From positions 1,984,001-2,048,000 of the forward strand of contig CP108400.1 in assembly GCA_045039925.1 (NCBI GenBank): DNA of 64,000 nucleotides, read 5' to 3'. Position numbers and translations under genes: made by a program. The DNA comes from Yinghuangia sp045039925. Its GTDB lineage: Bacteria > Actinomycetota > Actinomycetes > Streptomycetales > Streptomycetaceae. Below are positions 9,774 through 19,000 of the stretch, piece by piece. Below the pieces are notes generated by a model. It was not told the DNA's origin, searched no databases, and saw only the letters and a list, made by a program, of their open reading frames with translations. Position 1 is the first letter of the stretch. Every line of letters begins with the position of its first letter.

Positions 9774-10673
9774 TCAGGATGCCGAGGCCTGCGCTCCCCA
9801 CAACGGGGTGTACTGAGGGTGGTTCGTGAAGCGGTCCGCGACGGCACGGACGGTTGCGCACGGGTACGGCTCGCGGCATAGCTCGCAGTGGCCATGCCGG
9901 TGTCGGGTTAACCGAATGAGGTCTTCGGCGCGGAGTGGGCGCGGGACATGTGCGCGGACCGGCCGGCCGAGCCTGGCGGCAGCGTCCCGCTGCTCCGCGA
10001 TCAGCCGGTTGCACGGCCGCGACGCCTCCCACCACGACTCGGCGGGCATCTCGTGGCCATCGATCTCAACGGTGGCCTCGGCCCAGGCCCTCCAGCGCGC
10101 CAGTGGGGCGTCCGGCCCGGGGCGCGGTCCGCCAAGGCGTTCTTGCAGCCAGCGGTGCCGGAAGAGGCTCGCGGCGTAGGCGCCTGTCTTGGCCGTGTTG
10201 TGGCGTGGGTGTTCGGTGACGATGGCGAACGATTCGGCGGTCTCGGCCTGCGGGCGGGAGTCGAACCACTCGAGGTCCGCCGTCACGACGTCGGGCCACC
10301 ATTCCTTGGGCTTGTTCCGGCCGTTGCCGTGCTTGTGGTTCTTGAAGCGCTTCTGCGGGTCTACGGAGATGCCGACGTACAAGAGCACTCCCGCAGCGTC
10401 GAACAGCCGGTACACGGCGGTGCGCCTGTGGTCGAGCGCGCGGCGCCGGGCCGCGTTCTCCTCGAGGAGCCGCTCGAACTCGACTTCGTCCAGACACCGG
10501 TGCAGTGCGGGTTCAGGCTTTTCGGGTCCGTCGTCTGCCAAACCGGCACGCGCGACGTGATAAGGGTCTGTGGGGGGCGCCGTGGGAGCCCTGGTCTGAC
10601 CGAGCATTCGGCGCAGCCAGCACCGGAACCGCCCGGCCGCGCCGGAGGCCGCCGAAGACCATTGTCGCCTCAT
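9774..10673 (-). CDS. GIY-YIG nuclease family protein
   Basis: 299-residue protein with a central GIY-YIG endonuclease fold. The two-strand signature is VYRLF (87-91) and LLYVGIS (97-103). Arg109 follows in KRFKNH, and Glu147 and Asn159 (AESFAIVTEHPRHN) complete the usual catalytic set. Near the C-terminus a HGHCELCREPYPC segment looks like a metal-binding knuckle and is followed by VRAVADRF. This layout is known to me from streptomycete proteins annotated only as GIY-YIG nucleases. The start is uncertain because neither Met1 nor Met23 has a clear ribosome-binding site. It sits between two HEPN-like genes, one on each strand. Confidence 0.8.
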   Translation of the reverse strand: MRRQWSSAASGAAGRFRCWLRRMLGQTRAPTAPPTDPYHVARAGLADDGPEKPEPALHRCLDEVEFERLLEENAARRRALDHRRTAVYRLFDAAGVLLYVGISVDPQKRFKNHKHGNGRNKPKEWWPDVVTADLEWFDSRPQAETAESFAIVTEHPRHNTAKTGAYAASLFRHRWLQERLGGPRPGPDAPLARWRAWAEATVEIDGHEMPAESWWEASRPCNRLIAEQRDAAARLGRPVRAHVPRPLRAEDLIRLTRHRHGHCELCREPYPCATVRAVADRFTNHPQYTPLWGAQASAS

Positions 10674-10940
10674 GCGACCAGCGTGGCACCGCCTCGCGAC
10701 CGCCGGACCGGAACGGACGAAACACGGTGTTCGGGCCCGGCGCGCCTGTGGAGGTGTGACGGTCCGCTGCGGTCAGCCGTCCACTGCGCTGGGGACTGGC
10801 GCGGCGGGACGACCCACTTGGGGTGGGGGCGTTGAACGCGACGCGTGTGTGCTGACCGACACCGATCTAACTGCCGTGGGTTGCTGTGAATCAGGTAATT
10901 AAGAGAGCGGGGGCACGTTGGGGCGGAGTAGCTTGTTCCC

Positions 10941-12194
10941 GTGATCTCCCGCTACCACCTCAAGTGCCACGGGTGTGGCGAGTCATTCTTCGCCCGGCTG
11001 GGCGTGGAACCGACCCGCAGAACGCGCTTCTATCTGCCGTGCCCGCATTGCCGGCTGTCGATCCGAGGCTCGATGTCGGGCACTGAGCTCCAGAACCACT
11101 GTGTTGACATCGAGTGCGAGGTGCTGAGCGGAACCGCGCCAGAATCTCCTAGTACGCGCGTCGTGACCATCAATCCGTTTGTGCCGTCGCGCTACGAAGC
11201 CGACTCGTTCACTCCGAGCGGGTCCTTCCCAACGATGACGCTCCTCCAGGCCCTCGGCGAGCAGGTCTTTATAGAGTTCGAGTCCGAACGGCGTGCGGCC
11301 CTCGAGGCAAGCCAAGTCATGTGGCCCAAAATCCGCATGCTGTTTCAGTACTACCTCCAGGGCAACACCGAAATGTTCTCTCGCATCTCACAGCAGCAGC
11401 TTGGGCTCAAATGGCAACCGAGCACGAGCCACGAGCGAACGACTATCGCTTACCAGGCCTTGGGGACAGCGACGACGATGATCACGGGGACCACGGGAGC
11501 CACCAGCGCGAACGTGTTCGGTCGGTTCTCGCGGAAACACTCGGCAGCGATCAAGCGACATAGGGATCACCTCCTGACCTTTCGGCATCGAGGACAGTCC
11601 TCGGCGAGTCTGGAGCGAGATGTCTTCACCGAGCTGAACCGATTTGTAGAGCATCACGAGTCCTGGGAGATGGGGCTCCTCGCGAGGTTCTTCGGGCTGG
11701 GAGGCAAAGGCAGCTTCGATGAACTAGTCCTCTACCGCGACGAGTTCTCGTTGGTGAGGGACCTCTACCAGCACGGATTCGAGCTCTCCTGCAAGTGCCT
11801 GTGGCCGCTTGTCGCAGCTCAGAACTCGGTGAAGCGTGGCAACCCTGACGACTTCGGCAACGTCCACCCCGACTGCGTTCCCGAGAAGCAGCGTCCAAAG
11901 AACCTCGGTAGGTTCGACAAACTAGCCAATGCATACAAGATTGCGTATGTGGCACAAGTGCCAGGATGGGAGTCATTCGAGAGCTTGCTCAACAACCGCC
12001 GTCGGAACACGATTGGGCACGCGACGGCCCATCACGACCTCCAGACAGGCCGCATCTTCAGCGATGAGAGCCCCTCCGGGGTGACATATCTCGAGTTCCT
12101 CAGCGAGGTCCTCGGTGTCTTCGAAGCACTTTCGACTCTTGCCCAGGTTCTCAGGGCTAGCCGCGTGGCGTCCTCGCCAGACTTCGACTCCTGA
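10941..12194 (+). CDS. Zinc-ribbon and HEPN-like protein
   Basis: 417-residue protein with a GTG start and an upstream GGCGGAG. The N-terminus holds a four-Cys zinc ribbon (CHGC about 9-12 and CPHC about 34-37). A middle region of unknown type includes a Thr/Gly/Ala-rich hydrophobic stretch (about 180-195). The C-terminal third is helical, with DLYQHGFELSCKCL and then RNTIGH at residues 355-360. That is a canonical R-N-x3-H HEPN ribonuclease signature, and the same two motifs occur in the 8812 gene. The local DNA is somewhat less G/C-biased than ordinary genes here, consistent with acquisition. A nucleic-acid-sensing ribbon fused to an RNase would fit a defence role, which is inference. Confidence 0.65.
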   Translation: MISRYHLKCHGCGESFFARLGVEPTRRTRFYLPCPHCRLSIRGSMSGTELQNHCVDIECEVLSGTAPESPSTRVVTINPFVPSRYEADSFTPSGSFPTMTLLQALGEQVFIEFESERRAALEASQVMWPKIRMLFQYYLQGNTEMFSRISQQQLGLKWQPSTSHERTTIAYQALGTATTMITGTTGATSANVFGRFSRKHSAAIKRHRDHLLTFRHRGQSSASLERDVFTELNRFVEHHESWEMGLLARFFGLGGKGSFDELVLYRDEFSLVRDLYQHGFELSCKCLWPLVAAQNSVKRGNPDDFGNVHPDCVPEKQRPKNLGRFDKLANAYKIAYVAQVPGWESFESLLNNRRRNTIGHATAHHDLQTGRIFSDESPSGVTYLEFLSEVLGVFEALSTLAQVLRASRVASSPDFDS

Positions 12195-12361
12195 CGCGAA
12201 AGATCATTCCGTGAGAACGCGCACATGAATGGCCTGTGACGAGTATCCGGGTCGGTGCCCCGCGGCGGACGGATGTGATCCAGCGCTCAGTAGGCGCGTT
12301 CGCTGGCGTTTGCGTCGCGGTGGGCGGGGTCTGCGCCTGCCGAAAATGTCATCCGGCCTGG

Positions 12362-13327
12362 TCAAGCGGCATGTCGGTACTCGTGGATGACGCCGCCGAT
12401 TCGGTCGTGGCGGCTTATCCGCAGGCGCTGGAGTTCGTCGGGTTCGGTGATCGGTTCGGGTGCCCGGCGCAGTGGTGCCCCTTGCTGCAATGCCTGGTGC
12501 GGCCGGTGGGTGTTGTGATGGGTCTCGAACTCGCGGAGGGCGCGACGTAGGTGGTGTTCGTTCCAGATCAAGGTGCGGTCGCGGAGTTCGTGGCGGAGGG
12601 TCTGGACCCAACGTTCCATGACGGAGTTCATGCGCGGGATACGAACCCCGGTGCGTACGACGCGGATGCCAGCATCGCCGAGGATGTCGTCGACGAGGGC
12701 GGGGAACTTGCCGTCCCTGTCGCGGATGAGAACGTGGCAGTGGATCCGGCGTCTTCGAGGTCCATGGCCAGGTTCCGGATCGCCTGGGCGACCCAGGCGG
12801 CGGTCGGGTGCGCGGTGGTGCCCAGAATGCGGACCCGGCGGGTGGCGTGCTCGATGACTGCGAGGATGTACTGGCGCCGGCCGGTCAGGGTGACGGCCTC
12901 GATGAAGTCGCAGGCCAGCAGCGCGTCGGCCTGGGAGCGCAGGAAGTCGGCCCAGGTGGTCGAGTGGCGGCCGGGTGCGGGGTCGATGCCCTCGGCTTGG
13001 AGGATCTCCCAGACGGTGGATGCGGCGATCTTGATGCCGAGTGTGGCGAGTTCGCCGTGCACCCGGCGGTAGCCCCACTGCGGATTCTTGCGGACCAGCC
13101 GCAGCACCAGGGTCCGGATCGAGCGGGCGGTCGGTGGGCGTCCGGGCCGCTTGGGCCGGCAGGTGCGCGCATGGCGGCGTTTCATCAGATCGCGGTGCCA
13201 CCGGAGCACTGTGTCCGGCTGGACAAGTAGCCGCATCCGGCGCAGGACGTCCCGCGGCAGCGGCATCAGCAGGGCCGCGAGGAACGCCCGGTCCTCGGCG
13301 GCGAAGGCCTGTCCTGATCGAATACTC
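12362..13327 (-). pseudogene. rve-type (IS3/IS481-like) transposase, frameshifted and lacking its 5' end
   Basis: DDE integrase-core transposase in two reading frames. Frame 1 carries a helix-turn-helix region and the first Asp (ACDFIEAVTLTG). Frame 2 carries the second Asp in LIRDRDGKFP, the Glu in MNSVMERWVQTLRHE, and the usual end GGVIHEYRHAA. The switch lies at about 12729-12730, where one C appears lost: the DNA reads ACG TTC TCA TCC and ACG TTC CTC ATC would restore LIRDRDGK. No slippery heptamer is present, so decay is more likely than programmed frameshifting. The 5' coding part is missing because an ISL3-type element begins at 13328; the apparent TTG start lies inside that element's terminal repeat. 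Confidence 0.85.
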
Positions 13328-13359
13328 GGCTCTGGCAAGATTTTCGTGAAGTCGTGACG
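13309..13359 (+). repeat. Left arm of 51-bp inverted repeat around the ISL3-type element
   Basis: Matches the reverse complement of 14999-15049. The inner 32 bases (from GGCTCTGGCAAG) are identical and form the terminal inverted repeat proper. The outer 19 bases match at 16 of 19 positions, which is unusual because they lie outside the element. Confidence 0.85.
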
Positions 13360-15030
13360 GAGTGTCGCGAACGCGGCTCACAGCAACAGGACGCGCTTGC
13401 GGAGGAGCGGGAGCCCGGCCCGTCCGTACATTTGCCGCTTGACCATTTTGATCTTGGTGACGGTGCCTTCGACCATTCCGGACGACCATGCGAGCGTCAC
13501 GCCCGCGACGACAGCCGACCAGTCCTTCTCCAGGCCGGCGGCGAACGCCTTCAGCGCGGGCAGGTCGTCGGCCCGAACGGCGAGTACCCATTCGCGCAGT
13601 CCGGTAGCGCCCTGACGCTTGGTCAGGATTCGGGCGAAGATGCGGACATGGCGGGCGAGCGCGTCAAGTTGGGGGCAGGCGGCCAGGGCGGTCTTGAGCT
13701 GGTGCTGCTGGTCGTCGTCCAGCGCGCCGAACGGGCGCATCAGCAAGCCGACCAGGGCCCTGGTGGTCGGCGGCTCGGGCCCCGATGCGCGGATGGTGCC
13801 GCTGACCTGCATCGTCCGCAGATACCTGGTCAGGAGCCTGATGCTGCACTCCAGTCCGCGTTCGGCCAGCTCACGGCGCAGTACGGTGGCCGACCGGCAC
13901 CCCTCGTCCCAACGCCGGCTCAGGTAGTCCCGCCAAGGGTCCAGGACGCTGGGTCTGCGCCCGGCGATATGGCCGAGCACGGCGTCGACCTGCTCGGCAC
14001 GCAGGAACCGGCGGACGGTGCTGCGGCCCAGGTGGAGTTCGCGGGCGATCTCGGACACCGCCCACCCGTCATCGGCCAGGGCGTGGATCTCCCGCCAGCG
14101 ACGTCGGGTCCTGGCCTCCAGGGCTCCCTGGGCCGAGAGCGCCTGCGGCGCCAGCGCCTCGATCGCCGCCGGATCCACCGGCTTCGCCACGGCCACCTGA
14201 CGCAGGCAACCACGGTGGGCGGCGACATCCTTCTCGACGTGTTGACCGAGGTTGTGCCACAGGTGCCACCGGTCGGCGACATGCGTCGCCTTCGGTGCTC
14301 CGCGGTGACCGCCCTCGTCGTAGGCGCCGGCACGGTCCCGACAGATCACCGTCACCCCGGGATGCGCCGACAACCACGCGGCCAACGGGTCTGCGTCACG
14401 GCCCGGCAGGAGCTCCACCGGCCGATGGGTCTCGCCGTCGACCAGGACCGTCCCGTAGACGTGACCACGGCGCAGCGCGAAATCATCGACGCCCAGCACC
14501 CGTGGCGTCACCGGCGGCGGATCGGGAAGCGCCATGACCAAAGAGAGCAGCGTCACCCGGCTGACCACCGCGCGCAGTTCCACGAGCAGCCGCGCCCCGG
14601 CCCGTCCGGCCAGCGCCAGACCCACCGCCTGCAGCACGCCCAACAGCAGCGGTGTGTATCGCCCGTAGCGGACGGTCAGTCCGTCGACCTGCTCGACGAA
14701 CGTCCGCCGTTGGCACCGGTCCGCGTCACAGAACAGCCGCCGGACCGACAGGTCGATGACGACCGGACGGCCACCGACAGCGGCGTCGGCGACGCGTCGC
14801 CGGTAGCGGCTGTGAACGCGTCCTGACACAGCACCGCAACTCGGACACGGCAACGCGACGTCCTCGCGGGTACGGGCACTGATCCGAACCGTTCCGTCCA
14901 CGACCTCGACCTGTTCCACCAACACCGTTCCCAGGCACGGGAACACGACATCCAGCAGTTGGTCACACAGTGGGGACGATGGCACTTCGGGACCGGAGCG
15001 TCACGACTTCACGAAAATCTTGCCAGAGCC
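13328..15030 (-). mobile_element. ISL3-family insertion sequence, about 1.70 kb
   Basis: A single transposase gene lies between identical 32-bp terminal inverted repeats that begin GGCTCT, a tip typical of ISL3 elements. ISL3 elements normally leave an 8-bp direct repeat. The flanks here (GAATACTC left, GCGTTTTC right) do not match, so the element has probably been rearranged after insertion. It lies between remnants of two other transposases. Confidence 0.85.
13378..14985 (-). CDS. ISL3-family transposase
   Basis: 535-residue transposase, apparently intact. The N-terminal zinc-binding region has CPSCGA and later CDADRCQRRTF. The catalytic domain includes VLGVDDFALRRGHVYGT with the first Asp near residue 165, VICRDRAGAY with the second, and VADRWHLWHNL. 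The C-terminal part has the expected SSGMVEGTVTKIKMVKRQMYG with the catalytic Glu. The GTG start (14985) is the first start inside the right terminal repeat. The complete frame and identical terminal repeats suggest it could still be active. Confidence 0.92.
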   Translation of the reverse strand: MPSSPLCDQLLDVVFPCLGTVLVEQVEVVDGTVRISARTREDVALPCPSCGAVSGRVHSRYRRRVADAAVGGRPVVIDLSVRRLFCDADRCQRRTFVEQVDGLTVRYGRYTPLLLGVLQAVGLALAGRAGARLLVELRAVVSRVTLLSLVMALPDPPPVTPRVLGVDDFALRRGHVYGTVLVDGETHRPVELLPGRDADPLAAWLSAHPGVTVICRDRAGAYDEGGHRGAPKATHVADRWHLWHNLGQHVEKDVAAHRGCLRQVAVAKPVDPAAIEALAPQALSAQGALEARTRRRWREIHALADDGWAVSEIARELHLGRSTVRRFLRAEQVDAVLGHIAGRRPSVLDPWRDYLSRRWDEGCRSATVLRRELAERGLECSIRLLTRYLRTMQVSGTIRASGPEPPTTRALVGLLMRPFGALDDDQQHQLKTALAACPQLDALARHVRIFARILTKRQGATGLREWVLAVRADDLPALKAFAAGLEKDWSAVVAGVTLAWSSGMVEGTVTKIKMVKRQMYGRAGLPLLRKRVLLL

Positions 15031-15049
15031 GCGTTTTCGACCAGGACAG
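14999..15049 (-). repeat. Right arm of 51-bp inverted repeat around the ISL3-type element
   Basis: Reverse-complement partner of 13309-13359, with 32 identical inner bases and 16 of 19 outer bases matching. The outer part belongs to the IS5-like fragment, not to the ISL3 element. Confidence 0.85.
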
Positions 15050-15183
15050 CCTGCATCCGCAGCCCGGTCGAACGTGGCGTCGCCACCGCCAAGCACTGGC
15101 GCGTCCTCTGCGGCGCACAATGCAGCCCCAGCCGTATGCGTCGCATCACTGCGGCAATCCTCACCCTCACGATCTACACGTGA
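15031..15183 (+). pseudogene. C-terminal fragment of an IS5-like transposase
   Basis: About 50 codons directly abutting the ISL3 end encode RSPVERGVATAKHWRVL followed by CSPSRMRRITAAILTL. This is the characteristic last helix region of IS5-type DDE transposases (PVERxxAxLKxWRVL). Everything upstream is missing, so the element was truncated at this junction. There is no start codon of its own. Confidence 0.7.
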
Positions 15184-15190
15184 AAAAGCC

Positions 15191-15931
15191 TCAGTGGTGG
15201 TAGAGAAGTCGCAAAACCACGTTCTCCCCGGAGAGATTTTCAATATAGTTGTCGACCATTCTAAAGTACTCGTACGGGTCGCCCTCGTCCGGCAAATTGA
15301 TCCAACGGCCTTCCAGAGTTAGCACTGCATCCGTAGGCACGACCCGCGCAATCATTCGCTGGACGTAAACCTCCAGCGGAAATCCAAAATGAGCCACTGG
15401 ATCTGCATCTGCGCCAGTTACTCCCAGAACCGGCACCTTGCCGGCCAATTCTTTTATTGCTGGCTGATTTGCATATTCCTGATAGGGGGGCTGGATTTCC
15501 TCTTTGGCTACCCTGACAAGCCTCTTGTAGTTCTCGGTAATCTCCGACAAGGGTTTCGGCGATGGGAGTCCCTTCAAATGATCCTGCCAGGAAGTCCAGC
15601 GAATCCGTGCGATATCGGCTGCTCGACGGCGGTCGTCATCAAAGTCAAGCAGCTCGCGTGGGGCCCCGTCGCACCGAGCCATTGTGAGCTGACGCGGTTC
15701 CCCGCTGTGTCTGTTTGGTGACCGGATCACGCGTGGGTCATCCTCGCTACCGCATCGAAGCGGGAGGGCCGTATCGTCTTCGCCGCCGTAGATAAACCAC
15801 CAGTCCCATTCCGGTTGGCGCGGTTCTTGAAGGTAGTCGTAGTCAAACCGTTCCATTACCACGGAAAGCCTGCGTGTAACGCGCTCGGGGGGCGTGGGTG
15901 GGAGGCATACTGTCAGCATGCTACGCGCCAT
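15191..15931 (-). CDS. Probable immunity protein for the Rhs toxin
   Basis: 246-residue soluble, acidic protein with many Trp/Tyr/Asp (FDYDYLQEPRQPEWDWWF). I recognise no family. It lies 100 bp downstream of the Rhs gene on the same strand, where immunity genes of polymorphic toxins sit. ATG 15931 is chosen because GGAGGA precedes it by six bases; the longer frame from 15985 has no such site. The DNA from here to about 17.0 kb is visibly AT-richer than the rest of the window, as expected for a horizontally exchanged toxin-tip/immunity pair. The immunity role is inferred from position only. Confidence 0.6.
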   Translation of the reverse strand: MARSMLTVCLPPTPPERVTRRLSVVMERFDYDYLQEPRQPEWDWWFIYGGEDDTALPLRCGSEDDPRVIRSPNRHSGEPRQLTMARCDGAPRELLDFDDDRRRAADIARIRWTSWQDHLKGLPSPKPLSEITENYKRLVRVAKEEIQPPYQEYANQPAIKELAGKVPVLGVTGADADPVAHFGFPLEVYVQRMIARVVPTDAVLTLEGRWINLPDEGDPYEYFRMVDNYIENLSGENVVLRLLYHH

Positions 15932-16031
15932 TTGCATTCCTCCGGGTGGTCTGACCCTCACGACCCAGCACTTGCCAAATCTCAAATCGACTGACCTCGT
16001 CTCTGGGCTTCAGCATACCGCCTTCCCCTCT

Positions 16032-19000
16032 TCACGAGACAGGCATGTTCACCTTCCCGTTGAACAAGATGTCGAACGAGTCATCCCTGTCCCCCGTCAG
16101 GTGGAAGGGATCGACGACGTCCATGGTGAATTTATAGGCCCCTCGCCCCAGGCCGTCGTTACGAATGTAAACGGGAAGCCATGCGATCATGGCAATATTG
16201 CCAGCGACCGTCAGGGACTTTCCGCCGATACGTGGCGCCCGCGAAACGCTCTTGGTGTCTGAAGATAGGTTGAGAGTTATCACTCGTACACGAGAGTCTC
16301 CCTTCATTGCCGCATGCACTTCCGACGCCTGCACGTCGTTGGCGGCCACAAATATTGTGTTATTGGCTTGCTGCTTCGATCCATCCATCTTTCGCCTAAG
16401 TTCTCCGGCTATCAACGTTCCGCTCTTTTGAGGCTGGCTAGTAGTCATTGTGTCATAGCTGTCGACGGAAACAATCTTTCCGTTTTGATAGTCCACGCGA
16501 ATGAAGTCTGCCGTCGTGCCGGTCAGCGAGGGACCATTTACCCCCTGAATTTTGCCCTTGCCGACTATCTGCCCCTGGCCGGGCTTGTTGTCGTACCAAT
16601 CGGCTTGAGCGTAGTAGATTGCGCCGCTCCCCAGGCTCGGATCATAAAGCACCCCTCCTGCGGCGAGGTCGCGGTTCAATATGTGCAGGAGTTGACGTGC
16701 GCTAGGAGTGTCCCCGCCGCCTTGCGGGTGGACTACATGGGGGACGCCATTGATGTCCCAAATAGTCATTCCGTTTAGGGGGTGTGTCACGGTCAGCGCT
16801 TTAGTCGGATCAATATGATTAAAGCCGGCGGGAAGTGAAAAGAGCAGGAACGGGTCACCGTGGGGGAGTACGGGCCCCATCCCAGGCGATCCTGAAGACC
16901 CTCCACCACTTCCATTCCCGCCGTTCCCTGAGCCCGCTGGAGTCGTGGGTGGCAGCGAGCCGAGCCCATTACACAGCTGACCACAGCCAGCTTGGGCGTC
17001 ACCACCACAGGTGTATCCGTTCGCGTCGCAGTCGTCAGGTGCCATCCCGGTGGGGTCGCTCTTGGTGACGGGGTTGCCATTGGCATAGCTGTACCCATGC
17101 ATTTGCTGGGGGTCAGCCAGGTCCATGATGGGGTCGACGCTGATGAAGCGGCCGAGGCCAGGGTCGTATTCGCGGGCGCCGACGTGGGTGAGGCCGGTGG
17201 AGTCCTGGGGCTTGCCGAGGAAGCCCTTGTCGTCGGGCCAGGCGGTGGCCTGGGGTTGAGGGCCGCGGGGGTCGCCGTAGGGCTTGGTGTCGCGGCGGGT
17301 GAGGGCGAGGGTGGCGGCGTCGAGGCTGACGCCGCTGGTGCCGTGGCGGTCTGTGGCCTGGTAGTGGAGCTTGTTGCCGGTGCGGACAATGGTGGGGGCG
17401 CCGCCGGGTGCGGAGTAGTAGCGGGTACCGGTGAAGGTGCCGGTGGTGTTGCCGCGGGCGCCGGTGAGGGTGAGTTCGGTGGTGCCGAGGTAAAGGGTGA
17501 CCTTGTCCGGGTCGATGCGCAGGAGGCGGTTGCCGTCGGCGTCGTAGAGGTAGTTGCTGGTTTTGGTCAGGCCGGTGTCGACGGTTTTGACTGCGGTGAG
17601 GCGGCCTTCGGCGTCCCAGGTGAGTTCCTGGTTGCCGCCGGGGGCGGAGGTGCCGTCGGGGCCGGCGGTGGGGGTGAGGGTGAGGGTGTCGAGGCCGATC
17701 CAGAACTGCGGGGTGACGTTGGTGCGCAGGGCTTCGGGTGAGGGGCGGACGGTGAAGGTGAGTTTGTGGGTGCCGGGGGTGAGGCGGACCTTGCCGTAGT
17801 TGGCGGTGGCGGTGTCGACGCCGGTGGCTTTGTAGGCGTCGAACGGGGTGCCGCCGGTGCTGGCGCCGTCGACGGTGAGGTGGGTCTGCCCGTACTGGGC
17901 GGCGCGGGTCTGCTTGGTAGTGATCTGGTACTCCCCGGCGGCGGGGACGTTGACGTCGACGGTGAAGGTGTCGCCGTCCTTGGTGCCAGCGAAGTGGAGG
18001 AACTTGCCGCCGGACCAAGTGGTTCCGCAGCAGGTGGCGGCGCCGATACCGCCGGTGTTGGCGGTGACCTTGAGGTTCTCGCCCTCGGCGGTCCAGACGG
18101 GATTGAGGAACAGCGCGTCGGTGCCGATGAGCCAGCCGGTGCCGTTGGTGCCGGTCAGTTTCTGGGTGAAGGTGTGCGTGCCGGCGGTGAGGGAGACGGT
18201 GGACCAGACGACGTCCTGGACCTGCACCGCAGAGGCGTTGCTGTCCCAGGTTTGGCCGATGTCCTTGCCGTCGATCTGGGCTTGGATGATGCCGTAGTCG
18301 GCGGCCTTGGTCTGGCGGGTGGCGACCTGATACATGCCGTCGCGCGGCACCGTGAAGGTGTAGGTGACCCAGTCGCCGACGCCTGCTCCGCTCAGCACCG
18401 ACTGGGCCCTGCTCGACCAGCTGGCGCCGCAGCAGTTCGGCTGCGACCAGACGTTCTTGCTCCCGGTGCGGGTGAGGTTCTCGGCCTCGGCCCCGACCCC
18501 CGCGCGGAGGGTGAGGGTGTCGATGCCCATGCGGTAGCCGGTGGCGGCGGCGTCCTTGCCGGTGACCTTGAAGGTGACCTTGCTCTTGCCCGCAGGGAGG
18601 TTGACGCTGCCCCAGGTGACGGGGGTGATGCCGACGGTTGCGCGGTAGGCGTTGAACACCGGCCCGATGTCGGTGCCGCCGTTGCCGTTCGCGTCGGCGC
18701 CGACCTTTGCCTGGATCCTGGCGAAGTCGCCGGCGACGGTCTGCTGGGTCTGGAGGGTGTACGGCCCAGCCACGGGCACGTTCACCTCGAACGTCACCCA
18801 GTCCCCGTCTGCGGGCGAACTGCCGCCGGTCAGGAGGTGCTTGCCGCCCGACCAGGTGACACCGCAGCAGTTCACCTGGCGGTCGAGGCTCTTGTTGGAG
18901 GTGGCCACGAGGTTCGCGGTGTTGGTGTCCTCCGCCTCCCACGTCCGCGTCGACGGGAGCGTCGGAATGGCGCCGACGTTACCCGGGGTGGAACTGGCGG

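Noticed and set aside
12720..12740. Programmed frameshift in the rve-type transposase
   Set aside because: No slippery heptamer or downstream structure is visible, and the 5' end of the gene is missing anyway.
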